Notes: generated by a model not told the origin, from the sequence alone. A DNA stretch of 64,000 nucleotides from Hydrogenedens sp964549105 (GCA_964549105.1 CAZJTZ010000003.1:1-64000), one strand, 5' to 3'. Shown: positions 26,480-36,085, numbered from the stretch's first letter. A program made the numbers and translations.

Positions 26480-27397
26480 TTATTCCTTTGAACTGTAAGG
26501 ATTCTTTTCATTGGATTGTTCAACAATAATAACAGGTTGGGCTACATTACCCTTATCGGATTCATGGATAAGGAACTCCACTGTTTGTCCTATGCTTAAC
26601 TCCTGAAAATTCTGACTGTTTACTGCAGAATAATGAAAAAAAACATTATTTGGAAAATCTGGGCAAGAAATAAACCCATATCCTTCTTTTAGTGAATGTA
26701 TTTTACCTTTGTAATATGTTTTTGTCTGATTATTTTTTATTTCCTCTTTCAATTCAATAAATAGATTCAATATTTCAGGGTCTTCTCTTTTCAATCCTTC
26801 ATCAATCAAGGTGTGCATGTGTAAAGGATAGGTAGAGGAGTTTAAAAGTTCTGCTGAAGTTAATGTGCTTTGTTCGTTGCCTGTTTCATCCGTATACTTA
26901 AAATCCCAGCCTAAAATCATTACTTTTGCGCCTGCGGAGTGTGCTTTCTTAACGAGAGGGATAAAATCCGCATCTCCCGTTATTAATACAAGTATGTCTA
27001 ATTCTTTATGAACAATGGATTCATAAGCCTCTAAAGCAAACCATACATCAATTCCTGTTTCATGTCGTTTCTCACTTTTTGTTCGTATCGGCATGTAGTG
27101 AGTAACAATCCCCTCGCTCATTAATATATCTTCAAAAACGCGTTCTGAATATAATCTATCTTCCAAATCTGCTTCTTTGGCAGGCAACCTACCTCTAAAA
27201 AAATGTGCTGTTACTATATGCACATATTTAATATCAATATTTTCAAATTCAGATATTTTTCCCTGTATAAATTTGTGCAACCCGCCTATGGATATTCTTT
27301 TTTTGGGCGGATGAACATATCTGTAATAAGTGCTTACATGGAAGAAAAAATTACCATCATAGAAAATGCCGACTCTGATTATATTTCCGTTTCTCAT
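26480..27397 (-). CDS. NYN (LabA/DUF88) domain fused to a cold-shock domain
   Basis: A 305-residue two-domain protein. Residues 1-200 form a NYN/PIN-like nuclease domain: VGIFYDGNFFF gives the first conserved Asp, TGIDVWFALEAYES the second and LVLITGDADFIPLV the third, as in LabA/DUF88 proteins. Residues 235-295 form a cold-shock domain with RNP1-like EGYGFISCPDF and RNP2-like VFFHYSAV. The combination suggests RNA binding plus RNA cleavage in the cytoplasm. It is the last gene of the bacillithiol block, starting 17 bases after bshA. The nuclease call is from fold and acidic residues, not from experiment. Confidence 0.85.
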   Translation of the reverse strand: MRNGNIIRVGIFYDGNFFFHVSTYYRYVHPPKKRISIGGLHKFIQGKISEFENIDIKYVHIVTAHFFRGRLPAKEADLEDRLYSERVFEDILMSEGIVTHYMPIRTKSEKRHETGIDVWFALEAYESIVHKELDILVLITGDADFIPLVKKAHSAGAKVMILGWDFKYTDETGNEQSTLTSAELLNSSTYPLHMHTLIDEGLKREDPEILNLFIELKEEIKNNQTKTYYKGKIHSLKEGYGFISCPDFPNNVFFHYSAVNSQNFQELSIGQTVEFLIHESDKGNVAQPVIIVEQSNEKNPYSSKE

Positions 27398-27414
27398 AAT
27401 ACTTTTTCTTTTAT

Positions 27415-28560
27415 TTATGTGTTTTTTTGTATGGTTTCTAAATACAATGACTCATATTGAGAAATTATTTTATCCACGCTAAAGTGTTCTTTCACTCTTT
27501 CTATACTTTTTCGCCTGATTTCTTCTTTTAATTTCTTATCAAATAAAATTTGAATAGCCCAATTTGCCATCGTTTCAATATCGCCTACTTCACATAAAAA
27601 ACCCGTTTCACCATGAACAATGACTTCTTGTATGCCGCCACTTTTTGTAGCGATTACAGGAACGCCAGAAGTCATTGCTTCTAATGCTACCATACCAAAA
27701 CTTTCATGTTCACTTGGTTGAAGCACTAAATCTGCATGGGGTAAGAGTTCCTCTATATTAGGATAATTTCCTATATACTTTATTTTATCTAAAATCCCAA
27801 GTTGACGAGCCACCCCTACTGAAGAAATTTTTTCAGGGCCTTCACCTACCATTAACAACTGTGCATCAACTTTTTCTAATATTTTTGCAAATATACGAAT
27901 AACATCTGTGACTCTTTTTACCGCTCTGAAATTGGATATGTGCATAACTATCTTTTTGTTTTTCTCTATCCATGGGATTCTAATTTTATTTCGCAATTTG
28001 AACCGAGAAGGGTCAACAAAATTATAGATTCTATGGATGGGTTTTGATAAATTAAATTCCCTTTCGGTTTCCTGTTTTAACCATTCTGATACTGCTGTAA
28101 CTGCACAACTATTTTCCATTGTATATTTTGTTACCTTATACAAGGAAGGGTCTGCCCCTACAATAGTAATATCTGTTCCGTGAAGGGTCGTTATTAAACA
28201 GAATTTTAAGTTGTCAGGCAGCATACTTTTTGCGAGAAGTGCAGTGCTGGCATGAGGTATTGCATAATGTGCATGCCATATTTGGATAGAATATTGCTCG
28301 ACTACTTCGGCTATCTGGGAAGCCATCGCCAAAAAATACGGAGGTTGCTTCAAAACGGGATAATTTACGGGTTCTACAAGATGGCAAAAAACCCTATCAT
28401 AGTTCTTTTTCAATCGAAAAGGAATATCCTCAACAACGAAATGTATCTCATGTCCTCTTTTAGCAAGGGCTAAACCTAATTCAGTTGCAACCACACCACT
28501 TCCACCAGTAGAAGCATGACAACTAATTCCAATTTTAAATTTGTTCTTATTACTTTTCAT
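27415..28560 (-). CDS. bshA: N-acetyl-alpha-D-glucosaminyl L-malate synthase (bacillithiol step 1)
   Basis: A 381-residue GT4 glycosyltransferase that joins UDP-N-acetylglucosamine to L-malate. The N-terminal KIGISCHASTGGSGVVATELGLALAKRGHEIHFV is the characteristic BshA opening. The C-terminal GT-B domain has VMHISNFRAVKR, the HADLVLQPSEHESFGMVALEAM nucleotide-sugar motif and the GGIQEVI loop. The length is typical. It follows bshB1 by one base, so it belongs to the same operon. Confidence is high because the first and last enzymes of the pathway are both next to it. Confidence 0.93.
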   Translation of the reverse strand: MKSNKNKFKIGISCHASTGGSGVVATELGLALAKRGHEIHFVVEDIPFRLKKNYDRVFCHLVEPVNYPVLKQPPYFLAMASQIAEVVEQYSIQIWHAHYAIPHASTALLAKSMLPDNLKFCLITTLHGTDITIVGADPSLYKVTKYTMENSCAVTAVSEWLKQETEREFNLSKPIHRIYNFVDPSRFKLRNKIRIPWIEKNKKIVMHISNFRAVKRVTDVIRIFAKILEKVDAQLLMVGEGPEKISSVGVARQLGILDKIKYIGNYPNIEELLPHADLVLQPSEHESFGMVALEAMTSGVPVIATKSGGIQEVIVHGETGFLCEVGDIETMANWAIQILFDKKLKEEIRRKSIERVKEHFSVDKIISQYESLYLETIQKNT

Positions 28561-28561
28561 A

Positions 28562-29263
28562 TTATTTTAATAAATAATCAAACTCTAATTTTATGGGTTC
28601 ATTTGTATATATTGTCTCTCCATATAATACATTTATTTTACTGCCCCAGTAAGCACAACGGTCTCGAATACTATTCCAGAACCTTTCCGAAGATATAAAA
28701 GTTTGAGGTCCTGAATAATCTGGATTAAAAAATTGGGAGCGATGTGCCTGCAAGGATTGTATCTTCTGTTCAAAATAATTGGAGACATCAATTACAAAAG
28801 TTGGGGTCTGGACTTCATAATAAGGATAATAATATAAGAGTGTTTGACAGCGATAAGGTTCTTGTCCTGTCTCAATTTTATGTAGTCCAGAAAGATAATT
28901 GGCTTCACGAACTAAAAAATGTGCGTTATGATGGTCAGGGTGCTTATCTTCACTCATTGTCGCAAGTATTATGCGGGGACGGTGCTTCCTTATGGCTTGA
29001 ATGACTGCTATTTTTTGTTCCCCTACAGGTTGTATCTGTGAATCCTTCAATCCAAGATTTTCTCTTATTGAGACTCCTAAAATCTTACTTGCGTTTTGTG
29101 CTTCTTTCTGCCTTTCTTCAACCGTGCCACGGGAAGCCATTTCACCCCTTGTAAGGTCAATCATACCGACCTCGAATCCACTGCTTGCTGCTTTTGCTAA
29201 AATTCCGCCGATTCCTAATTCTATATCATCGGGATGTGCTCCAAATGCAAGTATATCTATCAT
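28562..29263 (-). CDS. bshB1: Bacillithiol biosynthesis deacetylase BshB1
   Basis: A 233-residue zinc-dependent LmbE/PIG-L deacetylase that removes the acetyl group from GlcNAc-malate. The zinc motif AFGAHPDDIELGIGG contains the HPDD residues, and DKHPDHHNAH gives the third ligand region. TRGEMASRGTVEERQKEA is the signature of the BshB1 subgroup. The start overlaps the bshC stop by four bases (ATGA), suggesting coupled translation. It is cytoplasmic. The only uncertainty is that related deacetylases can act on other amino sugars, but the context settles it. Confidence 0.93.
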   Translation of the reverse strand: MIDILAFGAHPDDIELGIGGILAKAASSGFEVGMIDLTRGEMASRGTVEERQKEAQNASKILGVSIRENLGLKDSQIQPVGEQKIAVIQAIRKHRPRIILATMSEDKHPDHHNAHFLVREANYLSGLHKIETGQEPYRCQTLLYYYPYYEVQTPTFVIDVSNYFEQKIQSLQAHRSQFFNPDYSGPQTFISSERFWNSIRDRCAYWGSKINVLYGETIYTNEPIKLEFDYLLK

Positions 29264-30756
29264 AATTCAATGACCTCTATATCAAAATTAGTAATATCCA
29301 TTTTCGTAGCGATTATTCTAATAAAATCATCGCCAAACTCTGAAACAAAGGAAAGAGGAGAATAGACCCTTTCCTGTTCAATACCATCAGGTAAAATTGT
29401 TCTTAAAATAGAAGAAAGACGCTTTTGAAATTGTTCATTTTTAAGTGCTTGTGATTTCAGAATAATATCAATCAATTTTTGTGTTTCCCCTTCAATCCGC
29501 GATAAAAATGTTTTGCCTTGCTTCTCAAAAAAACTATTATCAGTATTGAAAAGGGCTGATAGTTCTTTCAAGAATGCTTCAGTAGCATTTATATACCTTG
29601 TTTTGGTGTCTTCTATCTTTTCTTTTTCTTCCATTGAAATTGAATAAGATAGATTCTCCGTTTTTTGTTTATATAACTTTGGGATATCCTCTAAATTTAT
29701 ATTCATTTCAGACATCCATTTGCCTATTTTCATAGGTATCAAAACAAATCGTTTTCTGGGAAAAATAACGGGCATTTGTAATTTTAGAAACGAAAACAAA
29801 TCCTTTAACTGTGCCCAGTATGCAATTTCTGCTGGACCACCTATATATATAATACATGGAAATATCATTTGTTGGTAAATACACCTTAAAATGAGGTTAG
29901 GGGAGAAGCGTTCTGGCTCGTATTTCAATATATGTTTCAATTCATCATTGCTATATTCTTTACCTGACCTCTCAGAAAGAAACACACCATTCACAAAATT
30001 TATTCTACTTCTATAATTATTTTCATCAAGGAAGAAGAAAGCATTTTCCAGTGACTTGTGGACCTGAAGTTTATAACCCATCTCTTTTAGCAAATCATTT
30101 GTCTTATTAAACTCATTGATAAGACTTTGATGATTTTCTATTGCAATTTCAATGAGACCTTGCAGAACCTTAAAATCGTTATTTTTATGAGGCTCAAACC
30201 AAAATAAATTTTCATTTTTGATTTCTTCTTTGAGAATAGCAGTAGACCAATCTGACAGGTTTTTACTATTTAATAATGAAGCAATAAGAAAATTCTCCCA
30301 GAACGAGGAATATTCCGAACCCTTTATTCGCTTAAATATTTCTGGTATTTTTTCTATTAAGGCATTTTTGTTTAATTCAAGTTTGTATAGAGGTTTTCCT
30401 TTCTCGGTCTCCTCAGGTTCATATACAAAAGGAAAAGTTTCATAATCATAAGTCAGAAAATTTATAGAGCATGCTTCTTGCCAGTCATGGTCCCAAGAAT
30501 GAATCCAAAAAATCGGTTTTATATCTTTCCCACTTTCTTTTACTAAATGCTGGGATAACTTTATTAGAGTAATTATTTTATAGATTGTGTATAGCGGTCC
30601 ACCAAAAATAGCAGGTTGTTGTCCTGAGACAATAGTCAATGGAGTGGATACATTTATATTTGAAGTCAGTTTCTCTACACCATCAATCGGCAACCAGGGA
30701 TAGAATTGTCTTAATTCATCTCGAGATGATAAAAAATCTTGATAAAGTTTATTCAT
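29260..30756 (-). CDS. bshC: Putative cysteine-adding enzyme of bacillithiol synthesis
   Basis: A 498-residue protein of the BshC family, which adds cysteine to glucosaminyl-malate in the last step of bacillithiol synthesis. The N-terminal SGQQPAIFGGPLYTIYKIIT is the family's diagnostic motif, followed by IFWIHSWDHDWQEA, and a central coiled-coil region sits between about residues 365 and 430. It is somewhat shorter than the usual 530-540 residues. It overlaps both neighbours by ATGA: the methyltransferase gene upstream and bshB1 downstream. Lesson from the family: bshC is hard to confuse with anything else, so the pathway call is solid. Confidence 0.92.
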   Translation of the reverse strand: MNKLYQDFLSSRDELRQFYPWLPIDGVEKLTSNINVSTPLTIVSGQQPAIFGGPLYTIYKIITLIKLSQHLVKESGKDIKPIFWIHSWDHDWQEACSINFLTYDYETFPFVYEPEETEKGKPLYKLELNKNALIEKIPEIFKRIKGSEYSSFWENFLIASLLNSKNLSDWSTAILKEEIKNENLFWFEPHKNNDFKVLQGLIEIAIENHQSLINEFNKTNDLLKEMGYKLQVHKSLENAFFFLDENNYRSRINFVNGVFLSERSGKEYSNDELKHILKYEPERFSPNLILRCIYQQMIFPCIIYIGGPAEIAYWAQLKDLFSFLKLQMPVIFPRKRFVLIPMKIGKWMSEMNINLEDIPKLYKQKTENLSYSISMEEKEKIEDTKTRYINATEAFLKELSALFNTDNSFFEKQGKTFLSRIEGETQKLIDIILKSQALKNEQFQKRLSSILRTILPDGIEQERVYSPLSFVSEFGDDFIRIIATKMDITNFDIEVIEL

Positions 30757-31505
30757 TTCTTTTTACTTATAATGATTAGCCTCAGACTCTCGTCTGTAAA
30801 CTTTTCTTTCTGATAATCACCGTAGGTTTCTAAAATTAATAAATTTTGTTTTGCAAGCATTTCTGTTATTTCTTCTATCGAGTATATCTTAATACTTTCT
30901 GTATATGATGTCATCAATTGCTTATTGTCATTATAAACCTCAACCTTCTTTTTCAATAATTTTGAAACATGTTCATACCAACGAGTTTCATCAATGGTAT
31001 AGTCCTGCACCTTCTTTGCAGTATGGAACATTTTTATCTTTTGTGCTTGTATAGGATTTAAATAATCAAGAAAAAAGTATCCGCCTGGTTTTAATACGGT
31101 GGACACCTGTTGAATCTGCTGAATATTTTCATTGTCGTTCTCAAAGTATCCAAAACTTGTAAATAGATTTAAGACGGCATCGAAAGTATTGGATTGAAAA
31201 GGCAAAAATCGGACATCACATCTGACAAGATAGATTTTATTTGAAAACAAATCTTTTGCCTGCTTTAATAAATCAACAGATAAGTCTGCACCAATGGTAA
31301 AAGGTATTTTCTGTTTTAGAAACCTTAAATGTCTCCCATAGCCACAACATAAATCCAGTATCTTACTATTTTCCTTTAACTTCAATTCCGAATAGACAAA
31401 ATTTACCTGTTTTTCTGCCTCTTTCTCATCTCTATGTTGATATACAACGGGATACCATTTTCCAAAGGCTTCTAAATACCAATCATTATTTTCTTTATGA
31501 TTCAT
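30753..31505 (-). CDS. Class I SAM-dependent methyltransferase coupled to bshC
   Basis: A 250-residue small-molecule methyltransferase. Motif I is ILDLCCGYGRHLRFL, the acidic end of strand 2 is IGADLSVDLL, motif IV lies around FDAVLNLFTSFGYF, and VLKPGGYFFLDYL is the post-IV segment. Its stop overlaps the bshC start by ATGA, so both are translated as a unit. In Chlorobi an N-methylated bacillithiol is made by a SAM methyltransferase (NmbA); the coupling here makes this gene a candidate for the same job, which is inference. Alternatively it may methylate an unrelated metabolite. The fold assignment is confident, the substrate is not. Confidence 0.88.
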   Translation of the reverse strand: MNHKENNDWYLEAFGKWYPVVYQHRDEKEAEKQVNFVYSELKLKENSKILDLCCGYGRHLRFLKQKIPFTIGADLSVDLLKQAKDLFSNKIYLVRCDVRFLPFQSNTFDAVLNLFTSFGYFENDNENIQQIQQVSTVLKPGGYFFLDYLNPIQAQKIKMFHTAKKVQDYTIDETRWYEHVSKLLKKKVEVYNDNKQLMTSYTESIKIYSIEEITEMLAKQNLLILETYGDYQKEKFTDESLRLIIISKKK

Positions 31506-31511
31506 TTTCGA

Positions 31512-32966
31512 TTAAATAACATGCACTTTAATTAAATTGGTTGGACATGCAACTGCCAGAGGATATCCTGCAACGATGACAACTATATCACCGCGTTTGA
31601 CTAAACTATTTTCAATCAAGGTTTTTTCTACTGTAAGTAGCATGTCTTCAATAGATTGCACCTCAGGCAATTTTATCGCTTGTACTCCCCAATAAAGTGC
31701 ACATTGTTTTGCTACATATTCATTAGGGGTAAGTGCATAGATAGGCACTTTAGGACGAGAATTTGAGATAGCCATTGCCGAGTAGCCTGAATAAGTAAAG
31801 CATGCAATTGCCTTAATATTTAAAGCCATTACCAATTGTTTTACTGCTTTTCCTAAGGCAAGGGCACTGTCTTCTATTTTACTCTGACGCTTTTCCTCCT
31901 CTTTTTTTAGAGAAGGAAATTTACACATTTCATCAAAAGGACAGTCAAAATACTTCTGGTCTTTTTCTACGCATTGAATAATTTTAGCCATTACCTCGAC
32001 AGAGGGTATAGGGTTTTTACCTGTGGCTGTTTCAGCAGATAACATAACGGCATCTGTCCCGTCAAGAACAGCATTAGCGACATCTGTTATTTCAGCGCGC
32101 GTTGGGATAGGTTGCTCCGTCATGGATTCAAGCATTTGTGTTGCTGTAATTACAGGTATTCCTGCAAGGTTACATTTGTGGATTAATCTCTTCTGAACTA
32201 ATGGCACCTCTTCAAGAGCCGTTTCAACGGCAAGGTCTCCACGGGCTATTAATAACCCATCTGATACTCCAATAATTTCGTCTATGCAACGCAAGGCTTC
32301 AGGTCGCTCAATTTTCGATATAACTTTTGCTAAACTATTTTTTTCTTTTAATCGGTTTTTTATTTGAATTACATCTTCAGGCGACCTAACAAAGGATAGT
32401 GCAAAATAATCCGCACCTAAACTAATCCCAAAGTCCAAATCGTTCCAGTCCTTTTCCGTCATAGATGGAAGTTTAATCGGAATTTCAGGGAGGTTCATTC
32501 CCTTCCGTTCGCCAAGTATACCTCCTCTGATTATTTCACATTTAATATCCGGTGGTTGAATCTCTACTACCTTTAATTCCAGAGTCCCATCGGCTAATAA
32601 AATCCGATTGCCTACTTTTATTTCTTCCGGTAAATGAGAATAATCCGTTGAAATAACTTTTGAATTTCCTATAACGGGTTTTACCGTTATTGTTATGTAT
32701 TCCCCTCGAACTAATTCAATAGGTTGGTGATTTTCAAGGAATCCCGTTCTAATTTTAGGTCCCTGCAAATCGAACATAATTGCGATATTCTTATTCAGTT
32801 TATTGCTGATAGTCCGAATATTGTTAAACATTTCTTTGTGGTTATCATGGGTCCCATGAGAAAGATTAAGTCTTGCTACATTCATCCCAGAGAGTATCAA
32901 GGACTCAATCGTTTTTACATCTTGTGTGGCAGGTCCCATCGTGCAAACAATTTTAGTTCCACGCAT
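31512..32966 (-). CDS. pyk: Pyruvate kinase
   Basis: A 484-residue glycolytic enzyme that makes pyruvate and ATP from phosphoenolpyruvate and ADP. The N-terminal RGTKIVCTMGPATQ, the active-site region VISKIERPEALRCIDEII with GLLIARGDLAVE, and ITATQMLESM with PTRAEITDVANAVLDGTD are all intact. The C-terminal allosteric domain is present. The frame begins at a GTG at 32975, but AAGGTG about 6 bases before ATG 32966 and the absence of a site for the GTG favour ATG 32966. It lies directly upstream of the methyltransferase and bacillithiol genes. Confidence 0.96.
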   Translation of the reverse strand: MRGTKIVCTMGPATQDVKTIESLILSGMNVARLNLSHGTHDNHKEMFNNIRTISNKLNKNIAIMFDLQGPKIRTGFLENHQPIELVRGEYITITVKPVIGNSKVISTDYSHLPEEIKVGNRILLADGTLELKVVEIQPPDIKCEIIRGGILGERKGMNLPEIPIKLPSMTEKDWNDLDFGISLGADYFALSFVRSPEDVIQIKNRLKEKNSLAKVISKIERPEALRCIDEIIGVSDGLLIARGDLAVETALEEVPLVQKRLIHKCNLAGIPVITATQMLESMTEQPIPTRAEITDVANAVLDGTDAVMLSAETATGKNPIPSVEVMAKIIQCVEKDQKYFDCPFDEMCKFPSLKKEEEKRQSKIEDSALALGKAVKQLVMALNIKAIACFTYSGYSAMAISNSRPKVPIYALTPNEYVAKQCALYWGVQAIKLPEVQSIEDMLLTVEKTLIENSLVKRGDIVVIVAGYPLAVACPTNLIKVHVI

Positions 32967-33023
32967 AAGAAGCACCTTAAATCACTGTTAAAAAATTAAA
33001 TTTTATATGTTAAGTATCTGCAT

Positions 33024-34334
33024 TTAAAGCCCGTTTTCAAAGGCTTTATAGATAGCCCTTATGGCTTTGTGAAGGTCTGGTTCATCAACCCCTACAAGGA
33101 TATTCATTTCTGATGAGCCCTGGTCAATAACACGGATATTCACATGAGTGTTTGCAAGTGCGGTACATAATTTTGCTGCTACCCCGATATGATGATTCAT
33201 ACCCATTCCTACGGTTGCAATCATAGCAAGACCTTTTGTAAGGTTAACATCTTCCGTATCACATCTTTTCTTTATAGCATCAATAATAAGAGGTCCTTTA
33301 TTCCCAAGTTCATTATTTCGGATTATAATGGACATAGTGTCAATTCCTGTGGGTATATGCTCCCAGCGGACATCAAATTCATCAAGCACAGATAGTACTT
33401 TTAGCCCAAATCCCTTCTCTTTGTTCATAAAAATCTTTTCTATGTTTATCATGCTAAAATCACCAAGACCTGCAATGCCACAAACAGGACCTTTTGGCAC
33501 TCTACTCTTTACAATAAGGGTTCCCGGATTATCAGGCTGATTTGTATTCTTAATATGTATCGGAATCCCGGGCTCAAAAACAGGGAATATGGATTCATCG
33601 TGTAGCACAGTTGCACCCATATAGGAAAGTTCCGTAAGTTCCTGATAAGTTACTTCCTCTATTCTTTTGGCATTGGGCACAATCTTTGGGTCAGCCATAC
33701 AAAAGCCATCTACATCTGTCCAGTTCTCATAGACTACGGATTTAGTAGCCCGGGCTACAATAGCACCTGTTATATCACTTCCACCTCTAGGAAATGTTTT
33801 TATAGAACCATCTGGCATTGACCCATAAAAACCAGGAATCACAAATGACCCAGAACCCTGTAAATATTCTCCAAGTATATTATATGTTTTTGTATCAAAT
33901 AGACCTATTTCATCAAAGAAGATACATCTAGTAGGGTCTACGAATTTTGCATTCAAATATTCAGCAATAATTTTACCATTCAAATATTCACCCCTTGAAG
34001 CCATGTAATCAGGAGTATCGAAAACAGAAGCATTCTTTACTATTTCATCTATTTCTGAGTTAATATCCAGTTTCAAAGATAATTCTTTTACTATTGTATT
34101 GAATCTATTCCTGATTATCCTTTCTGGCTCTGAAGCATCTAATCCTTCATGTGCTATGTTATACCATAAGTATAATAGGTCTGTTATTTTCTTATCATTG
34201 GAGTCTCTTTTTCCCGGTGCAGAAGGCACAATATACCTCCGATTGCTTGAAGAAAGAACAATATCCCTAACCCTTTTAATACAACCCGCATCTGCAAGGG
34301 ATGTGCCTCCAAATTTACAGGTAATTGCACTCAT
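33024..34334 (-). CDS. lysC: Aspartate kinase
   Basis: A 436-residue aspartokinase that phosphorylates L-aspartate, the first step to lysine, threonine and methionine. The kinase domain shows CKFGGTSLADAGCIKRV at the N-terminus, the central PRGGSDITGAIVARA and the DPKIVPNAKRIEEVTYQELTEL motif. Two ACT domains follow for feedback control (around LKVLSVLDEFDVRWEHIPTG and IATVGMGMNHHIGVAAKL). AAAGGTG precedes ATG 34334. It is between rseP and pyk, part of the long minus-strand run. The class (lysine- or threonine-sensitive) cannot be told. Confidence 0.95.
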   Translation of the reverse strand: MSAITCKFGGTSLADAGCIKRVRDIVLSSSNRRYIVPSAPGKRDSNDKKITDLLYLWYNIAHEGLDASEPERIIRNRFNTIVKELSLKLDINSEIDEIVKNASVFDTPDYMASRGEYLNGKIIAEYLNAKFVDPTRCIFFDEIGLFDTKTYNILGEYLQGSGSFVIPGFYGSMPDGSIKTFPRGGSDITGAIVARATKSVVYENWTDVDGFCMADPKIVPNAKRIEEVTYQELTELSYMGATVLHDESIFPVFEPGIPIHIKNTNQPDNPGTLIVKSRVPKGPVCGIAGLGDFSMINIEKIFMNKEKGFGLKVLSVLDEFDVRWEHIPTGIDTMSIIIRNNELGNKGPLIIDAIKKRCDTEDVNLTKGLAMIATVGMGMNHHIGVAAKLCTALANTHVNIRVIDQGSSEMNILVGVDEPDLHKAIRAIYKAFENGL

Positions 34335-34372
34335 ATATTAACACCTTTCCATTTTGATTTTTTTCAGAACTT

Positions 34373-36067
34373 TTAAGGAATAATATCGGTAAGTATTCTT
34401 CTTATGTCGTTCCAACTAACTAATACAAAAAGTAATAAAATTATAATAAGTCCTACTTGCTGGATTCGCTCTTGCATTTTTAAACTTAATGGTCTTCTCA
34501 TTAATGATTCAATAGTCAAAATGAAGACAAGACTTCCATCTAATATCGGGATGGGTAGCAGATTAACAACAGCAAGATTTACACTTACTAATGCTACAAG
34601 TCCTAATAACCAGTCTATACCCATGCTCGCTGCTTTGGAGGTTGCATCGAAAATCATAATAGGACCTCCCAGAACTTTAGGGCTAACTGCACCTACAATC
34701 AGTCCTTTTAATACGAGCACAGTTTGTTTAAGGTCATTATAACTTCGCTTCAATGCTTCAGATAACCATTGAGTAGGTGGATAATTTACTTTCACAAGTC
34801 GTTCACCCAGTGCTACTCCAATTGCCTGAACAGAGTCCAAAGTCACTTTTAATTTTAAGGTTGAATCTTTTTCAAGCAAGCCCATAAGAACAGGAGGACG
34901 ATATACATCTATTTCAATAACTTCTCCAGGGTGCTCCCTTTCAAATTGGTGTAGCCTTTCCATGGTAAAAGGTTCACCATTAATCTTTGTGATAATATCT
35001 TTTCTCCTTAGTCCTGTCTTCTTCTGAACTTCAGGGTCAATATCTGCTACTAATAAGCCCTTTTGGGCTTTATCTACATTTGTTTCTATTAAAGTCATCC
35101 CAAGCAATCTACCAACCGTAGTGGGGGTAACCTCGATTTGCTGCTTTTGCCCATTCCTCTCTATTACAAGTTTTAAGGGCTGGTTAGGAGGTATTTTTTC
35201 TGTAAGTTCTACAAATGTCGTTCTGTCAACACAAATACTATTTGCTGAAAGAATAATATCCCCTTCTTTTAGCCCTGCCTGCTCTGCAGGCATACCTTTA
35301 ATTACTTCCTTAACCAGTGCAGAATAGAACGGGGCAACACCGTATCGTGGAACCTCGCTGTTTTCCATAATTTCTGGCTTTATAAACGAAATATATTGTT
35401 GTGTTGTATTATCTGGTTTTTCCCTTTCTAAAATTACTACATGCTCACCTGACGAGCCGCCTAAGGCTGCGTTGACAAATAAATCACTAAATTTTTTAAC
35501 AGAACTACCATTGATAGATAAAATCCTATCTCCTGTTTTCCATCCTATATCATCAGGTTTCTCAGGGTAATTTTTCCTCTCTTTTCTTGTTTCATCATAA
35601 ACAAAAAGAGGTGCGGTAAAGGCTGGACTATTTTCTTCTACTTTCCCAATTTTTGAATCAATTTCCATTTCTGGAAGCAGTGTTCCTTTTGCAACAAGAA
35701 TAATATATATGAAAATAGCCAGAACAAAGTTCATAAACGGACCACTAATAATTACGATATATCTTTGCCAGAGAGGGCGAAACTTAAACCAGCGTTCTTG
35801 AGGAACATGTCCATAAGTATCTTCTCTCTCTTCATCATCCATAGGAACATCTTCCTGTCCCGCCATTTTTACATAACCACCAATAGGCAGAGCCCCAATA
35901 CAATAGTCCGTTTCTCCTAATTTTATCCCAAAAAGTCGTGGTGGCATACCAATACTAAACTGGTCAACATAAATATTACAAAGTTTAGCAGATACAAAAT
36001 GCCCCAATTCATGAACAAAAACCAAGATACTTAAAACAACAATAAAAATAAATATACTGAATAACAT
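34373..36067 (-). CDS. rseP: RIP metalloprotease RseP (site-2 protease)
   Basis: A 564-residue intramembrane zinc protease that cleaves anti-sigma factors and remnant signal peptides. The HELGH motif is at residues 19-23, and the LDG third-ligand motif is in LLPIPILDGS near the C-terminus. Two PDZ domains lie between, at roughly 150-230 and 240-330, with a third PDZ-like stretch (KKTGLRRKDIITKINGEPF). The protein is longer than E. coli RseP (450 residues), mostly because of this extra PDZ-like part. It is 18 bases downstream of dxr, the conventional pairing in many bacteria. Confidence 0.94.
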   Translation of the reverse strand: MLFSIFIFIVVLSILVFVHELGHFVSAKLCNIYVDQFSIGMPPRLFGIKLGETDYCIGALPIGGYVKMAGQEDVPMDDEEREDTYGHVPQERWFKFRPLWQRYIVIISGPFMNFVLAIFIYIILVAKGTLLPEMEIDSKIGKVEENSPAFTAPLFVYDETRKERKNYPEKPDDIGWKTGDRILSINGSSVKKFSDLFVNAALGGSSGEHVVILEREKPDNTTQQYISFIKPEIMENSEVPRYGVAPFYSALVKEVIKGMPAEQAGLKEGDIILSANSICVDRTTFVELTEKIPPNQPLKLVIERNGQKQQIEVTPTTVGRLLGMTLIETNVDKAQKGLLVADIDPEVQKKTGLRRKDIITKINGEPFTMERLHQFEREHPGEVIEIDVYRPPVLMGLLEKDSTLKLKVTLDSVQAIGVALGERLVKVNYPPTQWLSEALKRSYNDLKQTVLVLKGLIVGAVSPKVLGGPIMIFDATSKAASMGIDWLLGLVALVSVNLAVVNLLPIPILDGSLVFILTIESLMRRPLSLKMQERIQQVGLIIILLLFVLVSWNDIRRILTDIIP

Positions 36068-36085
36068 TATACTTTTCCTAAAAAT

